Shown here: positions 34,439-45,779 of the stretch, piece after piece
How the letters are laid out: each line of letters begins with the position of its first letter
How positions within the stretch are numbered: position 1 is the stretch's first letter
Assembly (NCBI RefSeq): GCF_963259705.1
Contig: NC_081840.1
Location: 2,185,956-2,249,955, forward strand
Direction of reading: 5' to 3'
DNA length: 64,000 bases
Origin: Myotis daubentonii
Taxonomy: Eukaryota; Chordata; Mammalia; Chiroptera; Vespertilionidae
Program-made: the position numbers and the translations under genes
The notes under the pieces: generated by a model
Database searches by the model: none
Seen by the model: the letters and a program-made list of their open reading frames with translations, nothing else
Told to the model about the DNA's origin: nothing

Positions 34439-34646
34439 CATGCATGGATTTGTGCACATTGAAAGGAAATTAATTAGAAGAAATATTTTAATATCGCTAT
34501 TCCACCTTTCTCTATAATAGAAGTGTCAACCAAATTCGTGATTGACAATGACAGATGGAAACACATGCGTGTGATTGGTGCCAGCAAGTTTTATAAGTAT
34601 CGCATATGCGTGAGTCAACTTATTAGTAGCCTTTTATATATATAGA
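34439..34646 (-). mobile_element. Helitron with both termini, divergent subfamily
   Basis: On the minus strand it begins TC after A (34646) and ends CTAG before T (34439-34442), with a degenerate hairpin 'gcacaaatccatgc' near the 3' end. 208 bp. The interior differs from the HeliBat-like copies. Confidence 0.7.
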
Positions 34647-35119
34647 TAAAATTGCTTAATTAGACCTGCTTTCTGATTTAGCTAAACTTTTTCCAGCCCA
34701 GTGAAGCACCCCAACTTCTCTTTCAGGTAATTGTCAGCAACACAGCAGTAAATATCAACATGAAGCAGATTATCATTGTAGATCACACAGGGAGAAAAAA
34801 GAGCAAAATATTTAACTGTAGCAGTGTTTGATTATATTCTGCGCAGTGAGAAAACCTGAAGTCATTTTCAAGTTCCTCCATTTCTTCTTTTCAGTTGGGC
34901 CAAGTTTCTAAATTTTCTAAATCTCCATTTTCTGGCTAATGAAAAGAAAATAGGATTCTACTGAGTCTCCTTTCTACCTACTCCAGGAATCAAATGAGAT
35001 GAGGCGTGGGAAAACACTGCACGAACATTTGGTTAAACTGTAAAATGTTTGCACCTGGTTGTAAAACAAGTCGTGTTCCTGGGCGGAACAAGTTGTGTTC
35101 GGTGGGTGCGGCCTTGTTC

Positions 35120-35490
35120 ATCAATTAGCCAAGGAGGCTAGTTGCTAGGGAGAGGAAGCGGGTGTTGCTATGTGACATCATTACCTGGCGCCCACAGCGA
35201 CCGTTTCCAGGCTGGACTGGGATGTGGGCTGCATTTTGCACCATGGGGTCTCGGCAGCGTTGGCTGTGATTGGGTGGGGTGTCACCCCGGATGGTGGCGA
35301 GGCCTGTGTCCCACTTGGGGGAAGCCAAGTATTGGTTTGTCTGCACCATCTGTGGTGCTGTTTATTTTTAAATGGCCAGTGGGTGTCATGGCAGCTCCTG
35401 CGTTGAGCATCTGCCCCCTGGTGGTCAGTGCACATCATAGCTACTGGTCGGTGGGAAGGACAGACAGCCTTTTATATGAATAGGTTACAT
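35120..35490 (-). mobile_element. Helitron fragment carrying a CTCF-type motif
   Basis: The segment 35398-35435 ('ctgccccctggtggtcagtg') closely matches the end-proximal part of the Helitron at 63575-63975, followed by 'agccttttatat' at the element's 5' end. The upstream part ('ggtgtcatggcagctcctgc') looks like Helitron body. The 3' CTAG end was not found, so the left border is approximate. Confidence 0.6.
35411..35424 (-). promoter_or_regulatory. CTCF core motif in Helitron
   Basis: Minus strand CCACCAGGGGGCAG fits every position of the CTCF core consensus CCASYAGRKGGCRS. Binding is not shown. Confidence 0.5.
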
Positions 35491-35509
35491 AGATTTATAT
35501 AAAGCGCAT

Positions 35510-35960
35510 TAATCTTAAGGATGAGCCCAACAAATTTTTACATGTGGATACACCATCACCCCAATCAAGATGCAGGAGAGTTCCACCATCCTGGGTGGGT
35601 GCCGCCTCGCCCTCCCCAGTCAGTAACAACCCCACACGCACACTAGGCAGCCACTGCTCTGATCTCTATTGCTGCTGTCTTGCCTCTGGAACTCTCCAGT
35701 ACATTGACCTGGGCAGTGCGTGCTCTTTGACACTGGCCTTTTTTCTTCCCCGTTATGTCGGAGCAGTGGATCCACTGCTTGCTTGTTTCAGTACTCTTTG
35801 GGAGGGGGGAAACTGTAGAACTACTTTACCGAGGTGTGATGTACATATAATAAAATTCGCCTGTTTTAAGTGTATGTTTCAGTCATTTTTAGTGCGGCTA
35901 CAGCATTGTGCAGACATCACAGCCGTCCAGCGTGGGAACATTTTCCTAACCTGCTGGTGC
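35510..35960. mobile_element. Ancient LINE-like fragments
   Basis: 'caatcaagatgcaggagagt' and 'gtgtatgtttcagtcatttt' resemble recurrent old L1 3' UTR modules. Family and orientation are uncertain. Confidence 0.4.
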
Positions 35961-36717
35961 CCAGCCTGTGCCAGTCCCCGCTCCCAGCCCTGGGCCAGGC
36001 AGTGCACAGGTCCATCGTGTGCGCAGCCATCGGGGAGGGACATTCAGGGTGCTCGCAGTTCGGGCTACTGTGAGTGGAAGAAGCTGTCGGTCCCGGGCAC
36101 CCAGCTTTGCTGCTCTGCCCGGCACCCCTGAGAAGGGGCTGGGAGAGGGAGTGGCGGCAGTAATCTGTCTTCTCTTTGTCTCCATTATTCCCTGGGCTTC
36201 CCTGTCTCTTGATTGGATGTTAGCAGACATGTTCTCTCCTTATCTCTGTGGTGCTCAGGAAGTCCCAACCGCAGGGCCACACCCGGAAGGCGCCCACGCC
36301 ATGCCTAGAGCATCTGCCCAAACCAGCTGATGGGTGTCAGCAGGCCCTGATGGTCCGGGCGGTCAGCTCTGTGGGCGGTGGGCGCGGCCTTGTTCATCTG
36401 CGCGCCGTGGGCGGGAGCCGTCCGGGGAGCAGGAGTCCAGGCAGAAGGGGTGTCTTGTAAGCTGTGTGTTACTTGGAGCACCGGTGGTCGTGGTGATGGG
36501 AGGGCGGGCACAGAGGGAGTTCACGAACCTGTAATCATAGGGCCTCCATGCGCAGGCGGTAACTGCTGTCCGGGTCAGTCCGTTCCGATTCTTTTCACAA
36601 AGTTAGACTCACCCGTCCTGGGACCAGGTGCTGCCAGGGGCAGGCACGGGGACCCTGCATTTCAGGAAAAATGGTTCAGGAGCATACGGATATCTTTACC
36701 TCTTTCTCTCTCTTCTT

Positions 36718-36920
36718 AAAAAATATATTTTTTTGTTGATTTCAGAGAGGAAGAGAGAGGGAGAGAGAAACATCAATGATGAGAGAGAATCATGGATCGG
36801 CCGACTCTTGCTCGCCCCCTACTGGTGACCACAACCCAGACATGTGCCCTGACGGGGACTCGAACCGTGACCTCCTGGTTCATAGGTTTACGCTCACCCA
36901 CTGAGCCACGCCGGCTGGGC
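36718..36920 (-). mobile_element. VES SINE (reverse)
   Basis: Tail on the left (AATATATTTTTTTG), head on the right ending at 'acgccggctgggc'. Contains a CTCF-like core at 36812-36825. Likely short target duplication CTTTCTCT. Confidence 0.9.
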
Positions 36921-37994
36921 TGCCCCTTTCTCTGTAGCTGTATGTGTACATTAACGTGGAGGCATCTGACCTCTGCCCAGCTGCTCATCTGAATTGTTTT
37001 CTATGGCCCTGAACTGTGCCCTTCCGCAGTCCACGTGGGTAGGATTGTGGCATCGCCAGATCACCCCCCGGGAGTGGGGTGGGGAGGAGGGCCTTCTGGC
37101 TGCCTTGGAGGTCAGGTGAGCCGGGAAGAGAGCGTGGCCTCCCCCGGGGCGGGTCACGCCGCTGGCCGTATGACCCCTGGGCAGAGGCAGGCCCTCCCTG
37201 TTGCTGTGTCCACTTGGTGGTGCATACAGAGGGCGTGAAGGAAGGGCTCCCTGGCAGAGCCCGCTGTGTCCCTCTGGGCAGAGGCCACCTCTGCCGCCTC
37301 GCAGTGTCCCTTGCAAGGAAGCGGGGTTGGCCCACGGCTGACCTTCCCTTCGGGGAAAACGGAATTGCAGGATGTGGGTGGCCTCCACCTGGTGGCCCGC
37401 CTCCCTGCAGCCACGTGGGGCGGGATGGTGGCCACGGGCAGCCGGTGACCGGGCTGCGCTGTAGGCGGCGAGGTGCTCCAGCTCCCCCCCTCTCTCCGGG
37501 ACCTGGCTTGGGGGTCCCGCTGAAAGCGCCACTAGTCCTGGGTCAAAGGGCGGTGTCCTGGCGGGATTTGGCAGGTGCTCCTGTTCCTGTGACAGCCCCC
37601 TCCACCCCCGACCCTCGCAGCCCCTCTCTGTGCACTTAGCCAACATGCGCCAGGCCTGGCGCCCTGCGGACAGCGGTGCCAGGCGGGACTTTCCCTGCCT
37701 GTAAGGAGCTGGAGCCGGCGGGCGCCCAGCCAGGCCTGAGCTGGGATTTTCTGCCGCTGGCAGCTCAGCTTGGGGCTGTCTCCTGTTGCCCTGGTGCCGG
37801 CTGCTTTGGATGCTGTGAACTTTGACCTCGTTGTTCCCCGGCATCCAGAGCTGGAGGTGGATGGAGTGAGGGGGGGCTAGGCTCTGGGGGAGCCAGGGCG
37901 GGTGCCCACCTCTGCTGGCTGAGCCTCCCAGCCCTGCCTCAGTGTCTCCTTTAGAACTTTTAGGAAGCAGTACCTCTGGGTTAGCAGACAGGAG

Positions 37995-37996
<2 letters not shown>

Positions 37997-38040
<44 letters not shown>
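37997..38040. repeat. (TG)n microsatellite
   Basis: 22 perfect TG units. Confidence 0.95.
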
Positions 38041-38042
<2 letters not shown>

Positions 38043-38129
38043 CGGGAGGGGGGCAAGCCCCTGTCTGAGCCGGCGCCCGGTGCTCACGCTCCTTTCCATG
38101 CGACCCCCAGCCTTCGAGGCTGGTGTGTG

Positions 38130-38215
38130 TTGCGGGAGTGGAGAGGTGACAGGACTTGCCCAAGGTCATGGACTTGGAAGTGGAGCCGGGATGTGAAACC
38201 AGGTCAGATCGAGCC
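38130..38215 (-). mobile_element. MIR SINE core
   Basis: 'gacttgcccaaggtcatgga' and 'ggagccgggatgtgaaacca' are reverse MIR core sequence. Confidence 0.75.
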
Positions 38216-39210
38216 CACGCATCCGGCGCACACGCTCCGCGAAGCCGGAGGAGAGCTGCTCGCCCGCGGCTGGGGGCTGGGAGGCCTCTGGGGGAGGCTG
38301 TTAGGTCGGACCCCCAGGGCTGAGCAGCAGCTCGGCTGCATGCACCCGGCGTCTGTGGAGAAGGAGGGGAGTGGTGGGGGAGCCCCGAGGCGGCTCAGCA
38401 GGGCAGTGCCTGTGTGGTCGAAAGGTCAGCCCTCGCCATGTTGCCGCTTCTTCCTTGCGTTCCACTGGCTCAGAGCCACTGCAGGCCTCTCTGGGTGCTT
38501 CCGACTCCCTAGGGACCTCTGATGGCTCCGGGCCTTGAGTCCCCTCCAGTCTACCCGCCACCAGCCCCCCAACACACGGCCCTGCTCCCCTTCACTGGGC
38601 CCTCCCCAGGACTAACAGCATCGTCCATGAATCCCGATGGACCAAAAGGTTGGGCTGCACTGGCTTTCAGGGTCAAGTCCAAGGCCCTCAGCCTGGCACG
38701 CCAGGCCCTCTGTGCTCTGGTTGGGGTGCCACCCCAGCCTCCTCTCCCACAGACACCCCCCCACCCCCCCACCCAGCACCCTGCCCTCCGGTTCCACCTT
38801 CATCCCTCCTGGCGGCCTGTGCACACAGCAGGGGCATCAGGGCGGACACTGAGGCCTCAGTGATCCCGCACCCCGAGCAGAGGCGCCCAGGAGGCTGCTG
38901 GCCGCTTCCGCCTCCCCTGGCTCCTGGGGGCACCGCGAGGGCGCTTGGAGGGCACAGTGGGTGCTGGAGGCTTTGGGATAAAAACCACAGAAAACCAAAT
39001 GCAGAGGTTCCATGCCCTCCAGGAACTTGCTGCCTGGCAGGGCCCTGCCCCAGGCTGTGTGCTTGGCTCCCAAGGATGAGTCACCTTGGAGAACACTTTC
39101 CGCCTGGCCGGAGGCGAGTCAGGGAGCTGAGCTAGCTCTGGATTCTGCCCTCCAAAGCCATGTTCCAGGCGGCTCATCCCCAACCACGGGGCAGGTCGTG
39201 TGTGTGTGTT

Positions 39211-39237
39211 GGGGGGGGGGGGGGCGGGGGGGGGGGG
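39211..39237. repeat. G14-C-G12 tract
   Basis: Two long G runs separated by a single C, preceded by a short TG repeat. Strong quadruplex potential, and a likely site of sequencing length error. Confidence 0.85.
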
Positions 39238-39261
39238 CCCACAGCCAGGGCGCAGCTTCAG

Positions 39262-39360
39262 GCCTGGGTCTGCCCTGGCTTTGCTGCTAACTTGCTGTGG
39301 ATCTTGGGAAGCCTTTCCCATGTGCTGCGCCTCAGTTTCCTCCTCTACAGAATGAGAGGG
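39262..39360 (+). mobile_element. MIR SINE
   Basis: 'ctttgctgctaacttgctgt' then 'cctcagtttcctcctctaca' matches forward MIR. Confidence 0.7.
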
Positions 39361-39708
39361 TTGGGCTGTCAGGCTCCAACAGGCCCCCTGGAAGGTGGCA
39401 CAAGGACAGAGCTTGCCCACGGAAAGCCATCGCGTTCCGGTCCCTGGCACACATGGGCGGGCGGCGGTGTGGGCCGCTGGGCACTGCTGAGCGCAGCTGG
39501 CAGTGTTCCTGGATTCTTTCACTGTCAAGTGCTGGAGCCTCACTCCCCCTGAGGTCCTGTTCCTACGCCCTGCCTAAAACTAGAACCGGGAAACGAGGAG
39601 CATTCTTGGTTTGTTCTGGATCAATGATAGCTTCTGTGAAAAGCCCCTGCTCTGACCTAGCTGGGCACAGTCGAAGGTGCCCAGGGACATGGGGTTCCTG
39701 CCTTCACC

Positions 39709-39955
39709 ATGGAGGTGCCTGGCGGGGTCCCTACCTTCACCCGCGCACATGGGCATGGAGGTGCCTGGGGGGGGGTCCCTGCCTTCCCCACGCACATTGG
39801 ATGGAGGTGCCTGGGGGGGGGTCCCTGCCTTCCCCCGCGCACATGGGATGGAGGTGCCTGGGGGGTCCCTGCCTTCCCCCGCGCACATGGGATGGAGGTG
39901 CCTGGGGGGCCCCTGCCTTCCCCCGCGCACATGGGATGGAGGTGCCTGGGCACAG
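39709..39955. repeat. Minisatellite, about 45-bp unit, six copies
   Basis: 'atggaggtgcctgg' recurs at 39709, 39755, 39801, 39848, 39892 and 39936, spacing 44-47 bp, with a variable G run and 'cttcccccgcgcacatggg' in each unit. It explains the Pro-rich open frames on both strands. Confidence 0.95.
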
Positions 39956-40460
39956 GTGAAGCAGGAGCCGGGCACCTAGACGGCCTGTCAGTACTGAGTG
40001 GCGTCCGCATTCCCGCGGTGGCCTGGGAAGAGGTTCCCACAGGATCAGTTGTTAGCACCGGAGCTTCTGCTGGCCTTGCCTCCAGCAGCCTCCCGGGAGG
40101 CGGGACTTCTGACCAGCCCCGGCCCGGGGAGGGGGGCGGGAAGGGGAGGGGGGCGGGAAGAAGAGGCCCTGATGATGGGCACGGCCCTCCCCGACCCTGG
40201 GACTCTCTGGCATTTAATTTTTGACTGAACAGCTGAGGCCCTGGGCAGAGCCCTCCTGCTCTGTCTGCAAGGGAAAGCGAGAAAAATAAAGTCATTGTCT
40301 CTTTAGTGGTTGAGCCATTAAAAGTAAACTCCCTGTTCCCATAGCAACCTTTTCTGATTGCTCCCCGATCTCGGCACCTCTGCTTTAAAACTGTGTCCGT
40401 CACAGAAGGACTTAGAGGCAGCGTCCAAGGTCACGCGTCCGGCTTTAAAAAATGTTTGCC

Positions 40461-40681
40461 GGGCCCTGGCTGGTTTGGCTCAGTGGATAGAGCGTTGGCC
40501 TGTGGACTCAAGGGTCCTGGGTTCGATTCCGGTCAAGGGCACATGACCGGGTTGTGGGCTCGATCCCCAGTAGGGGGTGTGCAGGAGGCAGCCAATCAAT
40601 GATTCTCATCATTGATGTTTCTATTTCTCTCTTCCTCTCCCTTCCTCTCTGAAATCAATAAGAATATATTTTAAAAAATAG
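40461..40681 (+). mobile_element. VES SINE with target duplication
   Basis: Flanked by AATGTTTGCC (40451-40460 and 40682-40691), perfect. Confidence 0.95.
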
Positions 40682-40744
40682 AATGTTTGCCATTTTCCCC
40701 CCTCACTGCTTCATCTCCTTTTCTTTTTCTCTTTTAAATCAGAG

Positions 40745-40930
40745 CAGGGATTGGCAAACTATGAATTGCGGGCCAAATCCGGCCCACTGACAGTTTTTCT
40801 GAATAAAGTTTTATTGAGGCACAGCTGTGTCCGTCCGTTTGCAGTTGTCCAGGCTGCATTTGTACTGCAGTGGCGGTTCCGTGGTGACAGAGAAGTACCC
40901 ACAAGGCCAAAGTGCTTCCTCTCTCCCCTT
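40745..40930. mobile_element. Ancient DNA-transposon remnant (hAT-like)
   Basis: 'agggattggcaaactatgaa' and 'gcgggccaaatccggcccac' followed by 'aataaagttttattgaggca' resemble a common old mammalian repeat that I believe is hAT-type. The far end is missing. Confidence 0.45.
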
Positions 40931-40931
40931 T

Positions 40932-42310
40932 GTGAGCGTGAGAACCAGGCGCTCCCGGCAGGGCGGCAGGGGCCTGATTGGCTGAACCCGACTCAGGACA
41001 CGCGACAAGGAGGAACGCGTGCCGCCTGTGCCACGGCCAGCCTTGTTTTCAGAGGGCTGACGCCTGCGTGGGTGGGCTCTGTCCTCGATTTAGAAATGGA
41101 CTCTCCCACTGGAAGCCTGGCCATTCCATCAATAGCCCTTACGGAGTCTCCCCAAAATGCTGGGCGCCGGGATGGAGGGCTGAACGGGACACTCCGGGGG
41201 TCCCCAGGACACAGGGGCCGCCGCACCGTGCGCTGTGGGGAGGGTGTTAGGACTGAGGGGTGCACAGGTGGGTGCTGCGGGGGAGGGAGGGAGGCCCAAT
41301 CCAGCTTTAAGGGCGGGGGGAGGGGCAGGGAAACATCTGGAATCACATGGGCAGGCCGTGTGAAAGCAGGGAGCGGGCAGTGTGTGGTGGCTGGTGCCAG
41401 GGCTGGGGCAGTGCCTGGAGGTGGTCCCACAGGTGGCCGTGCCCTTGGCATTCCCCCTCCTTCTTGCCCTCCCTGAGCCCAGTCATGCCTGCTGCACGGA
41501 GGTGATAGTTCACAGCCCCCGGAGGGTGAGGAAGAGCCGGGCAGGACCTGGGGGATTTGCAGAAGCCCTGGGGTCACTGGGGGTCTGATCGGGGGCCCTT
41601 TAGGGCTCTGAGGACAGGATGCCCACTCCTGCTGGCCTCTCCGGGGGCTCTCCACGCGGGCAGGGTCCTTTGCGATATTTATATCCCTCTGCTGTTTTGA
41701 ACTATTTTTAATCCTCTTCGGGGTGACATACTTCAATAGCGGCGCTCTGGGGCCTTCTAGTGGAGAACTGGGGCGAGGGGTGGAGAGGGGGCACGGAGAT
41801 GACCTGCCAGTTTGGTGGTGAAATGACGTAACCTCAGAGGGCGTCCTCCACTCACCTCTGCCCTCCGGGCCACCAGGCCTGGCCCTGAGTCCCATGACGC
41901 CTGTCCGCTCTTGCCCGCTCTTGTGAGCATCCTACCGTCATGGCTGGGACCAGGTTTCCCGCCTCCGTGCCCCCACCCTTGCGTCAGCCCTGCCGCCTAG
42001 AGATCTTCCTCTCTTCATGTCTCAGGAAGAAGCCTACTGTGTGCTCTGGCCCCTCACTTCTCCAGGCTTCCTGGAGTGAACCGGACGCAGCTGCACCCAG
42101 AGGTCTCCTGTTCCCCCCACAGGCCATGCCCTTTCTCCGCCCACCCGGCACCTTTGTCTGCAAGGCTCCTCCCGCAGGGAACGACCTTGACTGCCCCAAG
42201 GGTGGTCTCCCAGGACCCCGCCTGCGCCCGGCCGGGTGGATTTCACAGCGGCCTCCCCTGGACTCTCTGGGGCCCACCCCCGAGTAGGTCCCCAAGAGAA
42301 GTAGGTCTTC
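40932..42310. other. Unique GC-rich intron
   Basis: No repeat or exon was recognised. The 300-residue minus frame at 40993-41895 is Pro/Ser-rich and low-complexity, so I treat it as a shadow. Confidence 0.4.
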
Positions 42311-42775
42311 TCAACTGTTGGCCAAAATGGTGCCCCCCACCGATGACCACAGCCTAATGCCCAGAACCTAGGCATATGGTAGCTGACTTGGTAACAGGGA
42401 CTTTGCAGATGCAGTTAAGTGAGTGATGCTGACATGGGGAACGACCTTGGGTTACCCAGGTGTTTGGTTAACACCAGCACCCCTATAAGAACGAGGAGGA
42501 GGGGCCGCGGGGGCGGGAGGTGTGCGAGGGAAACTGGACGGAGTGAAGCCGCCACGGGAGGAGGCCGTGAGCCAAGGCGTGCCGGCTGCTTCCTGCGGGA
42601 AGAGAGGAGGGAACAGATGCCCTCCTGGAGTCCCCAGAGGAACGCGGCTCTGCCCGCAAGGTGACGTGAGCCCGTGAAACCCATCTGGGACGGCTGGGCC
42701 ATGAGAATCAGTTCTTGTTGTTTTAAGCCACTGAGGATGTGGTCACCTGTCACAGCAGCAACAGGAATCTAACGT
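42311..42775 (+). mobile_element. MLT1-type MaLR LTR
   Basis: 'gacttggtaacagggacttt' followed by 'gcagatgcagttaagt', 'cccctataagaa' and 'tgttgttttaagccactgag' follow the MLT1 LTR order. Confidence 0.75.
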
Positions 42776-42789
42776 GCCGTGAATTACAA

Positions 42790-43140
42790 GGGGCTCTTGT
42801 CTGCTCCTACGGGAGGGAGACACGTCTGGGAGGCATTTGCACAGCTGGATGCCCTTCAGGTTCCAGGGGCGTCTGATGGGCGCCCAGGGTGGGGGCACTG
42901 AGCCTGGGCTGGGAGTGCAGAGACCCGGGGCGGCTGCCTGACCAGGGGCAGGAGAGCAGGACTGGGGGACAGGTGAGGGGGCCGGCCAGGTCAACAGAGA
43001 CTCTTTGCCCAGGAGTCCAAATGCAGTGGAGTGTGATCTGAGATACACACAGGACGTGGAATACCAGGAGCCGATGTCACAGGACCCTGCCTAGGCTCTG
43101 TGGTCCTCATCCTGCGTCACCCTGTGGCGACGACCACACC
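42790..43140. other. Unique intron
   Basis: Nothing recognised. Confidence 0.3.
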
Positions 43141-43144
43141 GCAC

Positions 43145-43290
43145 GCCGTCTCCGTTATGTCATTTGATTCTCCCGTGACCCTCTGCGGTTGCTGTCATGT
43201 CCCCACTTTGCAGACAGAGACACTGAGGCCGGCAGAGCTCAGCCACGCTGCCTTGTCCCGCAGCTAGTGAGCGGACGTCTGAGGTTTCAT
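43145..43290 (-). mobile_element. MIR SINE
   Basis: 'catttgattctcccgtgacc', 'ttgcagacagagacactgag' and 'ccgcagctagtgagcgg'. Confidence 0.65.
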
Positions 43291-43918
43291 GCTCACGCTG
43301 GCGTCTGAGACCCCGGGCCCCCACGCCCCATGGCACCTGCTGGAGGCTGGTCAGGACAGGGGGCTCACTTTCCTACCGGCGCCGGGACTGTGTGGGCTCT
43401 CCTCGGCACAGCCGGCTGGCCTGTGAGCTCGACTCTGATCCGAAACAAAACAAAACAAAACATGATACCTTCCACATCAAAGCTGAGGGCCTGGGCCTGG
43501 GAGGCGGGGCGTTGGCAGGCCTGGTGATGGCCTGTTGGGGGCCTGCGGGCAAGTGCCAGGAAAGGGCATGTGATGGCCTCGCTGGGCATTGGATGAAGGG
43601 GACAAGGCCCCACAAAGCCTGTGGGGTGATGGGCTGGCAGAGGAGTCGGACTGCGGTGACCCTCGATGCACTGTCACTGACAGGCGGGCACTGCTATCTG
43701 CGCTGGCCTGTTTCCCTGTGGGTTTGCCTGAGGGGACCAGAAGCCCCCCTGGGTTGGGTGCTGGGCCTGTCCTGCCCACCACGGGTCCTTGGTGCAACCT
43801 GTTTCGTCGCTGGAAGTGAAGAAGGGCCCAGCCCACCCTCCTGCCTTGGGCCCCGCGAGTGTTTAGTTTCCCTGTGAATATGAGTGCGCAGTCACAGGGC
43901 AAGGCAGAGCCTGCACCG

Positions 43919-45250
43919 CTACTGGGACCATCTGGCCGCACCGGTCGGAGCCGGGGGCACCTTCTCTGTGAGAAGGAACAATCCCAGCCCCGCTTGGTGG
44001 GTAGAACTCTCGGGGATGTCCAGGTCTTCAGCAGTGTCTGTGTCTGTTGCCACGTCACACATACCCATAGCTCCCCGGGTTTGCAGGACAAACTCTGGGT
44101 CCCCACGTGGCCATTTGCTGCGGGCATCGATCGCTGGCAGGTTTTCTGAGCCGATGATGTCGGTGCTTTCCTCTGTGTCTGAGGAACATGCCCTGGCACT
44201 CAGTCTTGCCTTTTTGGTTCTGGGCTCCGGTTTCTTGCTGTGGAAGGTGAGGCTGTCAGGGGCACCAGGTAAATTCCGTTTCCTCTTCTTGAGCCCGTCG
44301 GGCCTGGGCCTGCTGCCCGCCACACCTGGGCCTGGCGGCCACCGGGCCCGTCCCCGGCACCTGGGATTCCCCTCACTGTCTCCTGGCTCAGATCTCCAGT
44401 TCCTGTTTCCCTGGACGGCTCAGCCCCTCGGATGCAGGAGCAGCTGCGTCTGAAGAAAGGACGCCGAGGGAAGTGCCCTGAGACCGTGCACGCGGGAAAA
44501 TGACTCCGTTCTCCGCTTCTCCATTGCTGGACCAGCCGGCACCCAGTTCAGGCGGGAGTCGTTGTCGCGGGCCCGAATGGTGGCGGGGTTGTGGTGGGGG
44601 AGAGTGGCCCTGCCTGGTCCTTCGTGTGCCCGGCTTTGTTCTCTCTGGAAGGAATAAGGTCCCGTTTTTGTCTTCAGCGCCCGAGACCTCAGGGTGACCG
44701 CCTTGTGCTGGTCTCTTCTCACCCATTAGCTGAGCAGCATCTGGAACCGTGCCCTGTGGCTCTGGGAAATGTTCTTGGGCTATTCCAGCATGATTTCTGC
44801 TCCCGGGCTGTCCCTAATCTGCCAGAACCCCTTTATCTGGGTCCTGGTCCTGGCGGACCGGTTCTCTAACATTCCTACCTTTTCCATTTCACAGCCCTTT
44901 GGCGTTTTTCTCCACTTTCTGGGAGATTTCCTCAGTTTCCCACTCCCTTTTTTATCTACCACGTTGTTCATTCACACAGGCTCCCTGGGGCTGAACTGGC
45001 TGGCGCGAACTTTTCAAGTCGAGCTGTGCTTGTGGCCAGATTCAAGTTTATCCTGCCCGAGCCGCCTCAGACCAGCCAGGCCGACTTTTCTCGATCTTCC
45101 AGATGTCTGCGTGGGTTGGCTCACCCGGGGGGAGAGTGCCGTGGACACGCCCTTTAGATATTCCAGCCACGACCAATCAATCCGGCACCATCCAGGTCCC
45201 CTGAACGGATGCCCTTTCATCCCGAAGCCCTTGTCGAGCAAACACGCCGG
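43919..45250 (-). pseudogene. Candidate decayed reading frame, unidentified
   Basis: One minus-strand frame over about 441 codons holds only five internal stops (near 45014, 44972, 44780, 44726 and 44420), fewer than the roughly 16 expected at this base composition. Pieces are rich in Lys/Arg/Ser/Glu, such as KKRKRNLPGAPDSL and KKARLSARACSSDTEES, like a disordered nuclear protein. I recognise no family, splice sites, poly(A) tail or target duplication. It could be a decayed retrocopy or chance, and many frames were examined. Confidence 0.22.
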
Positions 45251-45536
45251 TCAGTAAGAACAGAACAGACCCCGGAGCACCCGCCTGGCCGCAGTGGAGA
45301 GAGGAGGCGTGTGCCGCCGGGGGCGGGCTTGACGTTTCGCGCCGTCACGTGTGGCTTTGGAGCGTGAGCCCATGGACACGTCCCTGTGCAGTCCGGCTCT
45401 CGTCGCTCTGTAACGGGACTTGCATAATAGCGACGCCCGCCCGGGGTTGTCTGGAAGAGTCAATGAAATCGTGAATGCTGAGTGTCCAAAGCTCATCAGG
45501 GCATTGGGATAAATGTTTCTATAAAGTAGAAGGGGA

Positions 45537-45778
45537 GCCCTAGCCGGCCCAGCTCAGGGGATAGAACGTCAGCCCTTGGACCGAAGGGTCCTGGGTTTGA
45601 TTCCGGTCAAGGGCACCTACCTCGGCTGCAGGCTCCTCCCCGGTCCCAGTAGCGGTGCAGGCAGGAGGCAACCAATCCACGTGTCTCTCTCACATCAGTG
45701 TTTCTCTCTCTCAGTCTCTCCTCCACTCTCTCTAAAAGTCAATGGAAAGATATCCTTGGGTGAGGATTAACAAAATAA
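45537..45778 (+). mobile_element. VES-related SINE, older subfamily
   Basis: Head 'gccctagccggcccagctca', tail 'gtcaatggaaagatatcctt' then 'gggtgaggattaac'. Same subfamily as 3796 and 7072. Confidence 0.85.
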
Positions 45779-45779
45779 A

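Larger units (their letters stand above)
36921..39708. other. Mostly unique GC-rich intron
   Basis: Holds a TG microsatellite (37997-38040), two MIRs (38130, 39262) and a G run (39211), listed separately. No exon was recognised, and the 382-residue minus frame at 36951-38099 is a GC-driven shadow. Confidence 0.45.

Noticed and set aside
36951..38099. 382-residue minus-strand frame
   Set aside because: Runs through a microsatellite (poly-His/Thr) and GC-rich intron; no family recognised.
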